DNA of 41,735 nt from a virus. Shown here in pieces: positions 15,467-23,874 of this stretch. The position numbers were made by a program, and so were the translations under genes. The stretch's first letter is position 1; each line of letters starts with the position of its first letter. The stretch is from positions 1 through 41,735 of the IMG/VR virus record IMGVR_UViG_3300042923_000189; one strand, given 5' to 3'. Below the pieces are notes generated by a model. That model ran no database searches. It worked only from the letters and a program-made list of their open reading frames with translations, and had not been told where the DNA came from.

Positions 15467-15866
15467 TATTAAGGCAGCTATTGTAGCTAAGCTCAAGGAA
15501 CTTTATCCCCTAATACGTAGATACACCGATGATGATATACCTCAAAACTTTGCAAAGCCATCCTTCTACTTATCGGTCTTTGATCAGGAATATGGAAACC
15601 TGTTAAAGAACCGTCATAAGGGAGTTATTAGTTTTGACCTGGCATACCACTCGGATAAGGAGTTGGCAACGATTAAAAGCGATTGTCTGCTAAAGCAAGA
15701 AGAATTGTTACGAGGGCTTAATCTTATCGGAATATTTAGAGCTAGTAACAAGAATGCAAGAATCACGGACAATGTGCTGCATATTACTTTTGATGTGCAT
15801 TACCGTGAAAAGGTAATTGATAATTCTGAGCAAATGCAGTCGCAAACCACAAATACAAATATCTAA
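15456..15866 (+). CDS. Tail terminator family protein (136 aa)
   Basis: ATG 15456 follows AGGGTGAG. The protein has the alpha/beta layout and the IPQNFAKPSFYLSVFDQEY motif of phage tail terminators of the DUF6838 kind, with IKSDCLLKQEELLRGL helix and a final strand pair (VLHITFDVHY). It caps the tail tube and sheath and joins them to the head. It lies directly before the sheath gene, the normal position. Confidence 0.8.
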   Translation: MISSIKAAIVAKLKELYPLIRRYTDDDIPQNFAKPSFYLSVFDQEYGNLLKNRHKGVISFDLAYHSDKELATIKSDCLLKQEELLRGLNLIGIFRASNKNARITDNVLHITFDVHYREKVIDNSEQMQSQTTNTNI

Positions 15867-15882
15867 GAAAGAAGGGTGAGAA

Positions 15883-16923
15883 ATGGCAGGAATATGGACT
15901 TCACAAGATAAGGTGCTTCCTGGTGCCTATCTAAATTTTAAAACCAATTCCGCTTTATCCATAACGCCGGGAGAGCGAGGCACAGTAGTGATCTTACAAG
16001 AGCTGAGTGCCGGTGTGCAAGATACGATATATGAGATTACGGCTACAGATGCAAGTGAGTGGCCTGCAGGTGTAACTGATGCCGATAAGTTCTTGGCAGG
16101 CGAAGCGCTGAAGAATGCAAAGACCGTCTTAATATATAATCTTGGCGCAACCGCTCATGACGCAACGGACCTCGCAACTGCTCTAGCAGCTATCGAGACG
16201 GTACAGTTTAATGTACTATGCTATCCATATGATACAGCTTTAAATCATGCAACCATCAAGACATGGGTGGAAGCCATGATAGAAGACGAGGGTATTAGTA
16301 TCCAAGCTGTATTACCGGATTACGTAGGTGATTACGAGGGTATTATCAATGTTGATCAGGCGGTTGTTTTATCGGATAACACGGAACTAACCAAGGCACA
16401 GACTACAGCATGGGTAGCAGGTGCCACCGCCGGAGCTACGATATACCAGAGCAACACAGGAAAAGTTTACGAGGGCGCTATTGATGTGACACCAAGAATG
16501 ACCAAAACAGAGATGGCTGCAGCTGTAACGGCCGGAGGGTTTATCTTCAAAGTTGACAGCGCGCAGAATGTAAGTGTTGTATATGATATTAATTCGTTGA
16601 CAACCCTGACAGCCACTAAGGGTAAGCAGTTCCAGAAGAATAGGGCCATTCGGACTATCAATGGCATCAATAATGATATCACCAAGATATTTGAAGCTAA
16701 TTATATTGGCAAAATCAATAATAACGCTGATGGAAGATCTCTTCTCAAATCAGCTCTCGTTGGCTACTTTGTTGAACTGCAGAGGCTTGGTGCTATTCAG
16801 AACTTTGAGCCAGATGACGTTGTGATAACGGCAGGTACGGATTCCGACGCAGTTGTGATCGATTGCTATGTGCAGTTGGTGGACAGTGCGGAGAAGATCT
16901 ATATCTCTGTTAACTTGTCCTAA
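15883..16923 (+). CDS. xkdK: Tail sheath protein
   Basis: The 346-residue protein opens MAGIWTSQDKVLPGAYLNFKT and contains GERGTVVILQEL, as in XkdK-type sheath proteins. The C-terminal domain has IRTINGINNDITKIF and LLKSALVGYFVELQRLGAI, the part that interlocks adjacent sheath subunits. It defines a contractile (myovirus) tail. ATG 15883 follows AGAAGGGTGAG. The gene is immediately followed by the tube protein, as in PBSX. Confidence 0.93.
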   Translation: MAGIWTSQDKVLPGAYLNFKTNSALSITPGERGTVVILQELSAGVQDTIYEITATDASEWPAGVTDADKFLAGEALKNAKTVLIYNLGATAHDATDLATALAAIETVQFNVLCYPYDTALNHATIKTWVEAMIEDEGISIQAVLPDYVGDYEGIINVDQAVVLSDNTELTKAQTTAWVAGATAGATIYQSNTGKVYEGAIDVTPRMTKTEMAAAVTAGGFIFKVDSAQNVSVVYDINSLTTLTATKGKQFQKNRAIRTINGINNDITKIFEANYIGKINNNADGRSLLKSALVGYFVELQRLGAIQNFEPDDVVITAGTDSDAVVIDCYVQLVDSAEKIYISVNLS

Positions 16924-16940
16924 GGAAGGAGGAATAATCA

Positions 16941-17417
16941 ATGTCAGATAATTATTTAGATGTACGTGATATGCCTCAGCCCGGAGAAGGCAAGGCATTT
17001 GTTACTGTGAATGGCCAGAATAGAGAAATGTGCGAGGTGTCGAGCTTAAAGGCTCAGATAGACCAGTCGGTAATCACCCGATATACTCTCGGCCGGAAGA
17101 TGGCACAGCACAAGCGAGGCAGAGCGGAGGGAACTGGTTCCGGAACATTCTACTTCAATAGCTCCCAGATGTTAAAAGAGTATATCGCATACTCAAAGAC
17201 CGGTAGACATGCACCTGTTAGTGTCCAAGGATACAACGAGGATGAACAATCAACGATCGGCAAGCAGGAAGTGCTTCTGAGCAATGTCATTATTAAGACC
17301 ATACCGGTTTTAATTCTTGATGATAATTCAGAGGACCCGATCACTTTTGATAGTGATTTCACTTTCGATGATGTTCAGTTGCTTTCTTCATTCACTACAC
17401 CGGCTAATTTTATTTAA
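16941..17417 (+). CDS. xkdM: Tail tube protein
   Basis: The 158-residue product starts after GGAAGGAGG and begins with MSDNYLDVRDMPQPGEGKA. It carries GRKMAQHKRGRAEGTGSGT and FDSDFTFDDVQLL near its end, typical of XkdM-like tail tube proteins. It forms the inner tube rings within the sheath. The terminator at 17432 directly follows, which would cut expression of the chaperone and tape measure genes relative to the tube. Confidence 0.92.
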   Translation: MSDNYLDVRDMPQPGEGKAFVTVNGQNREMCEVSSLKAQIDQSVITRYTLGRKMAQHKRGRAEGTGSGTFYFNSSQMLKEYIAYSKTGRHAPVSVQGYNEDEQSTIGKQEVLLSNVIIKTIPVLILDDNSEDPITFDSDFTFDDVQLLSSFTTPANFI

Positions 17418-17431
17418 TCGCAACTACAGAC

Positions 17432-17461
17432 AAGGGAGGCTTAACCGCTTCCCTTATTTTT
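17432..17461 (+). terminator. Attenuating terminator after the tail tube gene
   Basis: AAGGGAGGC and GCTTCCCTT pair over 9 bp (one G-T) with a 6-base loop, followed by ATTTTTA. It falls between the highly needed tube and the low-abundance chaperone genes. Confidence 0.75.
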
Positions 17462-17479
17462 AAAAGAAAGAGGTAGATC

Positions 17480-17881
17480 ATGGGTTCATTAAGTGCATTC
17501 TTAAATCCTATCAAAATTGATAATAAAGAAGTTATTGTTTCTAATCGCTTCATTGAAGATGGCAAGCCTGTACCGTTTGTTATCAGACCGATTACGGAAG
17601 AGGAAAACAAGCAACTTATCAAGGCATATACTAAACCAGACAAAAAAGGCAACGATGTATTTGACCGTACCGAGTATGTTCATGGAATGGTTGCGAAAGC
17701 CGTTGTATCACCCGATCTGATGAACGCAGAGCTGCAAAGCGCATACGGCGTTATGGGAGAATCTAAGCTCCTTCAGAAGATGTTGTATATCGGAGAATTC
17801 GCTGCATTATCGGCAGCTGTACAGGAAATATCAGGACTCGACAAAGACATCAATGAGGAGATTGACGAGGCAAAAAACTAA
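17480..17881 (+). CDS. xkdN: Tail assembly chaperone G (XkdN-like)
   Basis: The 133-residue zero-frame product starts at ATG 17480 (AGAAAGAGGTAGATC upstream). It has the XkdN layout: beta-rich start with an IDNKEVIVSNRF segment, RPITEEENKQL, and helices containing the ALSAAVQEISGLD stretch. This protein type binds the tape measure during tail assembly. The final codons GCA AAA AAC TAA contain a slippery heptamer in the correct phase, so a fraction of ribosomes will shift into the -1 frame and make a longer GT fusion. Confidence 0.9.
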   Translation: MGSLSAFLNPIKIDNKEVIVSNRFIEDGKPVPFVIRPITEEENKQLIKAYTKPDKKGNDVFDRTEYVHGMVAKAVVSPDLMNAELQSAYGVMGESKLLQKMLYIGEFAALSAAVQEISGLDKDINEEIDEAKN

Positions 17882-18081
17882 TTGCGCAAGGTGACGCCGA
17901 GTTTGTGTTGGCTCACTTTGCCTTGCAAAAACTTCACATTCTTCCGTCTCAACTAGATGCTATGAGCAGTAGAGAAAGATCATTTGTTTACGCAAGCATC
18001 CAACGCAGAGGGGAAGAGGAAAACAAGAACAAGAAGCCTTCTCCGAAAACACCCAAAAAGAAGGGAGGTAGAAGAAAATAG
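17480..18081 (+). CDS. Tail assembly chaperone GT fusion by -1 frameshift (200 aa)
   Basis: Shifting one base back at A AAA AAC adds 67 residues (starting LIAQGDAEFVLAHFALQKL) to the 133 of the G protein. The extension is helical, then Arg/Lys-rich (ending KTPKKKGGRRK), typical of the T domain that contacts tape measure and tube. The T frame has no start codon or ribosome binding site of its own, which supports frameshifting. Its stop TAG at 18079-18081 overlaps the apparent start of the tape measure. Expression level relative to G would be set by slippage. Confidence 0.85.
17872..17878 (+). promoter_or_regulatory. Slippery heptamer for -1 ribosomal frameshift
   Basis: A AAA AAC in the zero-frame phase (17872-17878), directly before the TAA at 17879-17881. 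In the -1 frame the following reading is open for 67 codons to 18081. This is the classical X XXY YYZ signal of tail chaperone genes. Confidence 0.9.
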
Positions 18082-19871
18082 CAGGATTATCAACAATATT
18101 TAAACTATTTGATGGTTACTCCACAACCGCAGATAAAATCATCAGCAAGACAGATAGGGCGACTAACAAGATACTTGGTGCCTCATCGGCAACCGATAGG
18201 TTAAATTCCAGATTGAATGCAACCGGGGTTAGCGCTACCACGGCTGGTACCGGATTGGAAAAGCTGGTAGGAAAAGTTGCTATGTTAACCGGCGCCATGA
18301 AAGGTATCGACATCTCAGACTCTTACATGAATACTAGTGCAAGGCTTGGACTGATCACTGATGATCTGAAAGAACAGAAGGCATTGCAAAAAGATATATT
18401 TGCAGCAGCCAACAGATCTAAGGGTTCATATGCAGGCATGGCGAATGCGGTCGCAAAACTCGGTATTACAGCTATGGATGCATTTGGAAGTAATTCAGAA
18501 CTCGTTGGGTTCACAGAGCTCTTGCAGAAGTCTTTCAAGGTAGGTGGTGCAAGCCAATCAGAGCAATCATCCGGTCTATTGCAATTAACGCAAGCGATGG
18601 CCGCAGGAAAGCTTCAGGGTGATGAATTCCGTTCGATCATGGAGAATGCTCCAATGGTTGCCATGGCGATCGCTGAGTATACAGGCAAGAGTAAAGGTGA
18701 GTTAAAAGAAATGTCCGCAGACGGATTAATTACTGCTGACATCATAAAGAATGCAATGTTCATGGCTGCTGACGATATCAATTCGAAATTCGCTGATATG
18801 CCTTATACGTTCGCCGACATCTGGACAAAGGTTAAAAACGGAGGTCTTAAGGCGTTTGATCCGGTAATCAATAAGATTAATAAACTCATTAACACAGACG
18901 GATTTATGTCTTTTGTCGATAGGGTGATCGGTGGATTTAATACTGCCGCGAATGCTGTTAGTTGGTTTATCGATGCTATAGTGGCAGGATGGCCGGTTAT
19001 TCAACCGATACTATTCGCAATTAGCAGTGTAATGCTTGTAGACATGATCAGGAAGATATACATAGCTGCTGCAGGGTGGTGGTCAATGCACTTGCCTATA
19101 CTTCTTATCATTGGAGTAATCGCATCGGTCATCATAATTTTAAATCATCTCGGGATATCGTTCCAAGACATATTTAGCTTTGTCGGTGGAGTTGTCGGTG
19201 TATTCGCTACATACTTCTATAATCGGTTCGTCTATATGTGGAATTTTGTAGCAGCCTTTATTAATTTCTTTGGAAACGTGTTCAATGATCCGGTGGCATC
19301 AATTAAGGCTTTGTTCTTGGATCTAGCAGTAACCGGCCTTGGATATATCGAGAAGCTTGCTCAAGGCATTGAGGACGTTCTCAATAAGATACCTGGTGTG
19401 AACATTGATTTAACGAGCGGGATAGAGAGCTTTAAGAATAAGCTGGCTGACGCATCCGCAAGCATAAAATCCGAAGCACAACTCAAGACCTATGTACAGT
19501 CCAAAGACTTCATGGATTACTCCGAGGGATACACCAAGGGTAGCAATATGGGATCTGATATATATTCGAAGATGTCAGGAGCCATCACAGGATTAACGGA
19601 TTCTATTACCGGTACATCATCTGATCCAACAATCGTTGAGGGATCCGGTGCTAATGGCGGGGTCAAGGTAGATATGTCTGATGAGGATTTATCTTATCTT
19701 CGTAGTTTGGCCGAGAGAGATTATATCAATAAATTCAGTTCGGCAACACTTGCACCGAATATTGTCTTCAATATAAGCGACGTCAAGGAAACAGCCGACC
19801 TAAATGTATTAAAGGGATATCTTGAAGGTATTATGCGTGAAGAAATTGATCTTGTAGCAGAGGGGGATTAA
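18078..19871 (+). CDS. Tail tape measure protein, apparent AUA start
   Basis: The reading frame is open upstream of the first canonical start (TTG 18213), and its first codons read AGLSTIFKLFDGYSTTADKI, the usual tape-measure N terminus, directly after ATA 18078. GGGAGGT (18064-18070) is correctly spaced before this ATA. The ~597-residue protein has the tape-measure core (DEFRSIMENAPMVAMAIAEY, residues ~180-200), Ala/Gly-rich helices, and transmembrane-like segments around residues 300-390. It sets tail length and helps DNA pass into the cell. Length predicts a short tail of about 90 nm. The ATA overlaps the TAG of the chaperone fusion. Confidence 0.85.
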   Translation: MAGLSTIFKLFDGYSTTADKIISKTDRATNKILGASSATDRLNSRLNATGVSATTAGTGLEKLVGKVAMLTGAMKGIDISDSYMNTSARLGLITDDLKEQKALQKDIFAAANRSKGSYAGMANAVAKLGITAMDAFGSNSELVGFTELLQKSFKVGGASQSEQSSGLLQLTQAMAAGKLQGDEFRSIMENAPMVAMAIAEYTGKSKGELKEMSADGLITADIIKNAMFMAADDINSKFADMPYTFADIWTKVKNGGLKAFDPVINKINKLINTDGFMSFVDRVIGGFNTAANAVSWFIDAIVAGWPVIQPILFAISSVMLVDMIRKIYIAAAGWWSMHLPILLIIGVIASVIIILNHLGISFQDIFSFVGGVVGVFATYFYNRFVYMWNFVAAFINFFGNVFNDPVASIKALFLDLAVTGLGYIEKLAQGIEDVLNKIPGVNIDLTSGIESFKNKLADASASIKSEAQLKTYVQSKDFMDYSEGYTKGSNMGSDIYSKMSGAITGLTDSITGTSSDPTIVEGSGANGGVKVDMSDEDLSYLRSLAERDYINKFSSATLAPNIVFNISDVKETADLNVLKGYLEGIMREEIDLVAEGD

Positions 19872-19873
19872 TA

Positions 19874-20752
19874 ATGGGATACGTAGTATATTTTGAATTT
19901 CAAGGTCTTATATATAAGCTCCCTGTTAATCCCGAAGAAATGAAAGAAAAGTCCGTTATGGCTATCGAGAAGATGAAGGTACTAGGGCTTGGATCTATAG
20001 CGGTACCTACAGATATGGAGCTGAGATCATTCTCGTTCGAGACAGAACTGCCAGCTTCGGAAGCCACGTACTCAACCACTGGCAATGAATTCTACAGCGC
20101 AAGAGACTTTTTAAAGAGCATGAAAGCAATCAGGGATAACTTATTGCCAGTTAGGTTTGTTTATGGTCCAGATGAAGACAATAGCGGTGCTCTGACAGGC
20201 TCAGAGGGTGAGAGCGTACTTGTACTGATTGAACAACTAGAACTTACGGATAAAGCAGGCGAAGAAGGTGATAAGTACGTAAGTTTTGAATTACTCGAGT
20301 ATAAAGACTTTGGTAAAAGATACGCAGAGCTTGCCGAGATATCTTCGTTTTCTACCGGGGCAAAACTTGTAAGGAAAAAGAAAAGCACTCCTAATCAACA
20401 AAACCCCAAGTCTAGCGGGTATTATGTGGTCAAGGATGGAGATTCGCTCTGGTCGATTGCTAAGGCTCAGCTTGGGGATGGTGCAAAATGCAATATTATA
20501 TTTTGGGGAAACCCAAATACAATAAAAAATCCTGCCGTTATCAGAGCTGGTTGGAGATTAAAAATTCCTACTAAGGATGAATTCTCAAAATATGATAAGC
20601 CACTTCCTAGGATTGAAACCAAAGTAAATATTGATACCAAGAAGAAGTCGGATGCCGAGACTCTTAATATGTCTGGATATAATATATCTGGATACCGAGG
20701 CGGATCTTCTCCTGCAGGTAAGACGCATTCAAGTGGAGGAGGTAAGTTCTGA
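19874..20752 (+). CDS. xkdP: LysM-containing baseplate/tail protein
   Basis: The 292-residue protein starts after AGAGGGGGA. The N-terminal ~150 residues match XkdP-type sequences (VNPEEMKEKSVMAIEKMKVLGLG), and a LysM domain follows around residues 180-232 (YYVVKDGDSLWSIAKAQLGDG, then WGNPNTIKNPAVIRAGWRLKIP). A Ser/Gly-rich tail follows. The LysM binds glycan chains in the peptidoglycan, placing the protein at the tail tip. Its TGA overlaps the next ATG. Confidence 0.9.
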   Translation: MGYVVYFEFQGLIYKLPVNPEEMKEKSVMAIEKMKVLGLGSIAVPTDMELRSFSFETELPASEATYSTTGNEFYSARDFLKSMKAIRDNLLPVRFVYGPDEDNSGALTGSEGESVLVLIEQLELTDKAGEEGDKYVSFELLEYKDFGKRYAELAEISSFSTGAKLVRKKKSTPNQQNPKSSGYYVVKDGDSLWSIAKAQLGDGAKCNIIFWGNPNTIKNPAVIRAGWRLKIPTKDEFSKYDKPLPRIETKVNIDTKKKSDAETLNMSGYNISGYRGGSSPAGKTHSSGGGKF

Positions 20753-21693
20753 TGGTTGAATTTTTAGTTGAGACAAGCGGAAAGGTGCTAGATATTAGCA
20801 ATATTGTCGCTGCTATAACCTTCACTGATAAACTCAATGACGGGTGCAGCAAATTGGAATTCTCCTTTATTGATGATGATGTAAAAATCGAGAATTCAGC
20901 ATATGTCAGGTTTAGATATAACGATGCAAATATATTTTACGGGCGTGTCTTTAAGTGGTCCAGAGGAAGCGACAAAGCGGTCAATGTCACTGCCTACGAT
21001 ATGCTTAGATACGCCAAGGCAAAAGACGTTATCGTGTCTCAAGGCGAAACAGTGAGCACCCTAACAAGGCGAATGTGTAACTACTTAGGATTACCTTTAG
21101 GTGATATATCGGACACTGGATATATATTACCTACATCCGTGGAAGACAGTAAGACATGGCTTGATATAATATATCCAGCAATCAGTGATACGCTAACTAA
21201 TAAAGAGAAGTGGTATTGTCTGCGTGATGAATTTGGAAGCGTGTGTCTTAGAGATATCAATGATCTAAAGCTTAATTTGGTCCTTGGCGATGAAAGCCTT
21301 TGCTATGGCTATGAATACGAAAAGTCAATTGATGAAGATTTTTACAACTACATCAAGATTTACATTAAAGGCAAGGACAGCAACACGGTCGGATCGTTCG
21401 CCATGGAGAAAGACGATGCATCAATCACTAAATACGGATTACTTCAGTATTTTGAAACCATGGACAATGCAAATGCATCGCAAGCGAAATCTAAATCCGA
21501 AGCGCTGCTGAGACTATATAACAGAGAAGCAGAAACCCTGTCTCTTGAGTGCTTTGGGGATGTAAGTGTACGTGCTGGTAATAGTATATATGCAAGCATG
21601 AAAGACATATCGATCGACAGGAGACTAATTGTTAAGTCGGCAACCCATTCATATATTCCTTTTCACAAGATGAGTCTGGAGGTGGCATTATGA
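20752..21693 (+). CDS. xkdQ: Baseplate hub protein, late control D-like
   Basis: The 313-residue protein follows GGAGGAGGT. It has the gpD/gp27-like hub layout with FTDKLNDGCSKLEFSF, a Y-rich strand with ADANIFYGRVFKWSR-like spacing, a second domain around residues 100-160, and a final IYASMKDISIDRRLIVKSATHSY stretch. It forms the trimeric hub that joins tube and spike. The stop overlaps the next ATG in a coupled run of six genes. Confidence 0.88.
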   Translation: MVEFLVETSGKVLDISNIVAAITFTDKLNDGCSKLEFSFIDDDVKIENSAYVRFRYNDANIFYGRVFKWSRGSDKAVNVTAYDMLRYAKAKDVIVSQGETVSTLTRRMCNYLGLPLGDISDTGYILPTSVEDSKTWLDIIYPAISDTLTNKEKWYCLRDEFGSVCLRDINDLKLNLVLGDESLCYGYEYEKSIDEDFYNYIKIYIKGKDSNTVGSFAMEKDDASITKYGLLQYFETMDNANASQAKSKSEALLRLYNREAETLSLECFGDVSVRAGNSIYASMKDISIDRRLIVKSATHSYIPFHKMSLEVAL

Positions 21694-21923
21694 TAAACGA
21701 AATCAAGAAAATAATACAGAATTATATTAATAATGCTAAGCTTGCTGAATTTACAACCGGGATAGTTACCGATGGCGGTATCAGGGTTAGTGATAAACTT
21801 GTTATTCCGTCTGAACTCATCCATGGGAATCTCAAGGCTTCCATCATTGCCGGTGATAAGGTAAGGCTTCTTAGGAACCATGGAGGCAAGCAGTATTATA
21901 TTCTGGAGGTGATTAATTCGTGA
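21690..21923 (+). CDS. xkdR: DUF2577 baseplate spike-associated protein
   Basis: 77-residue protein beginning MINEIKKIIQNYINNAKLAEF and rich in beta strands (GIVTDGGIRVSDKLVIPSEL, GDKVRLLRNHGGKQYYI). It is the DUF2577/XkdR position in the PBSX baseplate operon, a small OB-fold-like domain linked to the spike. It is coupled by ATGA to the hub gene and overlaps the next GTG start by four bases. Confidence 0.85.
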   Translation: MINEIKKIIQNYINNAKLAEFTTGIVTDGGIRVSDKLVIPSELIHGNLKASIIAGDKVRLLRNHGGKQYYILEVINS

Positions 21924-22306
21924 GTGTATTAACACCCGATTTATCGGTCATATCAACGATTGAAGCTACAGAGACATACAAACTATCAGATACGGACATA
22001 AAGGGCCGGATAGACGGATTAGAGGCATTGAAGCAGGCTATATATAAGGTGTTAAGTACTGAGAGGTATGAACATCCGATATATAGCTTTTCTTATGGGA
22101 TTCAGATCGAGGACCTTATCGGTAAAGATATGCCGTATGTGAAGATAGAGCTCAAACGAAGGCTAAGTGAATGCTTGCTGCAGGATGATCGCATTGTCAC
22201 GGTTGACAACTTCAAATACATTTCATCCGGAGACAATCTGACATGCGAATTTGATATTAAAAGTATTTACGGTAACGCCACAATAACGAAGGAGGTGAGT
22301 GTGTAA
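21920..22306 (+). CDS. xkdS: DUF2634 gp25-like baseplate wedge protein
   Basis: The GTG at 21920 lies after GGAGGTGATTAATTC. The 128-residue protein contains KQAIYKVLSTERYEHPIYSF and SYGIQIEDLIGKDMPYVKIE, the hallmarks of DUF2634/gp25-like wedge proteins that prime sheath assembly. It couples to the hub and wedge genes before and after. It ends exactly on the A of the next ATG. Confidence 0.88.
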   Translation: MSVLTPDLSVISTIEATETYKLSDTDIKGRIDGLEALKQAIYKVLSTERYEHPIYSFSYGIQIEDLIGKDMPYVKIELKRRLSECLLQDDRIVTVDNFKYISSGDNLTCEFDIKSIYGNATITKEVSV

Positions 22307-23325
22307 TGTGGGAAAGTATGACCGAAGAAGCAATAAAGAATGAAGCTCTAGCAAAGGTATCTGATGATACAGATAAGCGTGAGGGTTCGTTGATCTATGA
22401 CAGTATAGCCGGAAGTTCTTATACGACTGCGGAGTTCTACTATTACCTAGATGTATTCCTGAATATGGTATTTCCGGATACTGCGGTTGATGCATTTCTG
22501 GACAAGATTGTATCGTCTGTAGGAATTACACGAAAGGCTGCTACTTATGCGGTTAGGAAAGTTACTACATCCGGAGCAGTAAGCATTGGTACAAGATGGG
22601 GTATTAACGGATTAGTTTATAGTATAACATCCTTAATCGATACTAACATTTATTCTGCGACTTGCGAAACAACTGGGGATATAGGTAATACATATTCCGG
22701 TCCACTTGAAAATATAGACAATGTTACCGGGATTACTGCTAGTATCTCTGACATTTTAGCATCAGGGGAAGACCTCGAGGATGATGAATATCTGCGTACT
22801 AGGTATTATTCCAAAGTCAGAAATGCAGGAACGAGCGGAAATATCCATGACTATCGTAACTGGGCTCTTGATGTTCCGGGCTGCGGTGATGCGAAGGTCT
22901 ATCCTGTCTGGGATGGAGCAGGTACGGTCAAGGTGCTTGTTGTTGATGAGAACATGGAAATCGATGCAGGTCTCCCGATTACGGTGGCGGCTTACATAGA
23001 TACTGTACGCCCGATCGGAGCTACCGTCACTGTAGCAAGTCCGTCAAACAAGATGATCAACGTAACCGCAAATGTGATGCTTGACGGCACAAAGAGCTTA
23101 GCAGAAGTTCAATCATTATTTACTTCCAATCTTACTGCATATCTGAAAGATACGATATTTGAGATATACAGTCTGAGTTATGCAAAGGTAGGTAGTATCT
23201 TATTGTCAACCTTTGGTGTTGAGGATTATGATACCTTGCTCGTAAATACCGGAACCATAAATATAGCTATATTGGATACCGAGATGCCTATTGCCGGTAC
23301 AATCACATTGACGGAGGCGATCTAA
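22306..23325 (+). CDS. xkdT: Baseplate J-like wedge protein
   Basis: The 339-residue protein begins MWESMTEEAIKNEALAKV, followed by DKREGSLIYDSIAGSSY, typical of XkdT/gpJ proteins. Middle segments have DDEYLRTRYYSKVRNAGTSG (the conserved loop) and CGDAKVYPVWDGAGTVKVL. It forms the baseplate wedge ring and triggers sheath contraction. AAGGAGGTGAG precedes the start, and the ends overlap the neighbours by one base. Confidence 0.9.
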   Translation: MWESMTEEAIKNEALAKVSDDTDKREGSLIYDSIAGSSYTTAEFYYYLDVFLNMVFPDTAVDAFLDKIVSSVGITRKAATYAVRKVTTSGAVSIGTRWGINGLVYSITSLIDTNIYSATCETTGDIGNTYSGPLENIDNVTGITASISDILASGEDLEDDEYLRTRYYSKVRNAGTSGNIHDYRNWALDVPGCGDAKVYPVWDGAGTVKVLVVDENMEIDAGLPITVAAYIDTVRPIGATVTVASPSNKMINVTANVMLDGTKSLAEVQSLFTSNLTAYLKDTIFEIYSLSYAKVGSILLSTFGVEDYDTLLVNTGTINIAILDTEMPIAGTITLTEAI

Positions 23326-23861
23326 TGGCAGATAAGAATCTAATAAACTACCTACCTCCGATTTATGAGAACAATGCCACGATGCAGAAAACACAAGGCA
23401 TACTATCGGATATGATCAATGCCGCTGCCAATGCTCAAAATGAAACTTTGAACGAATGCTTTGTTGCGACCGCTTCTAAGCTTCTCGGTTATTGGGAATA
23501 TATCTACGGGCTCTCTATAAATACATCAAAAACAGATACGTTCCGCAGGGAGCGCATTCAGGCAAAAATGAGGGGTGTTGGCACAACCACCAAACAAATG
23601 ATAATCGACACAGCCAGAGCTTACAGCGGAGGCGAAGTTGAGGTGCCTGAAAGTCCCGGTACGTGCAGCTTCGTTATTAAGTTCGTTGGAACAGTCGGCA
23701 TCCCTGCCAACATGGCAGACTTGATAGTCACGATCGAAGAGATTAAGCCGGCACACCTTGTCTACACCTTCGAGTACTCATATAATACGTGGTCTCAGGT
23801 ATCAAGTGGTTTATGGGGTGCTGCATCAAGCAAAACTTGGTACGAATTCGCTACAGAATAG
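23325..23861 (+). CDS. xkdU: DUF2313 baseplate wedge protein
   Basis: The 178-residue protein matches XkdU/YmfQ-like wedge proteins: ADKNLINYLPPIYENNATMQ, LLGYWEYIYGLSINTSKTD, RRERIQAKMRGVGTTTKQM and a C-terminal GLWGAASSKTWYEF. It forms the outer wedge to which fibres attach. A coupled start overlaps the upstream stop; the fibre gene follows after 13 bases. Confidence 0.9.
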   Translation: MADKNLINYLPPIYENNATMQKTQGILSDMINAAANAQNETLNECFVATASKLLGYWEYIYGLSINTSKTDTFRRERIQAKMRGVGTTTKQMIIDTARAYSGGEVEVPESPGTCSFVIKFVGTVGIPANMADLIVTIEEIKPAHLVYTFEYSYNTWSQVSSGLWGAASSKTWYEFATE

Positions 23862-23874
23862 GAGATGATTTAAA

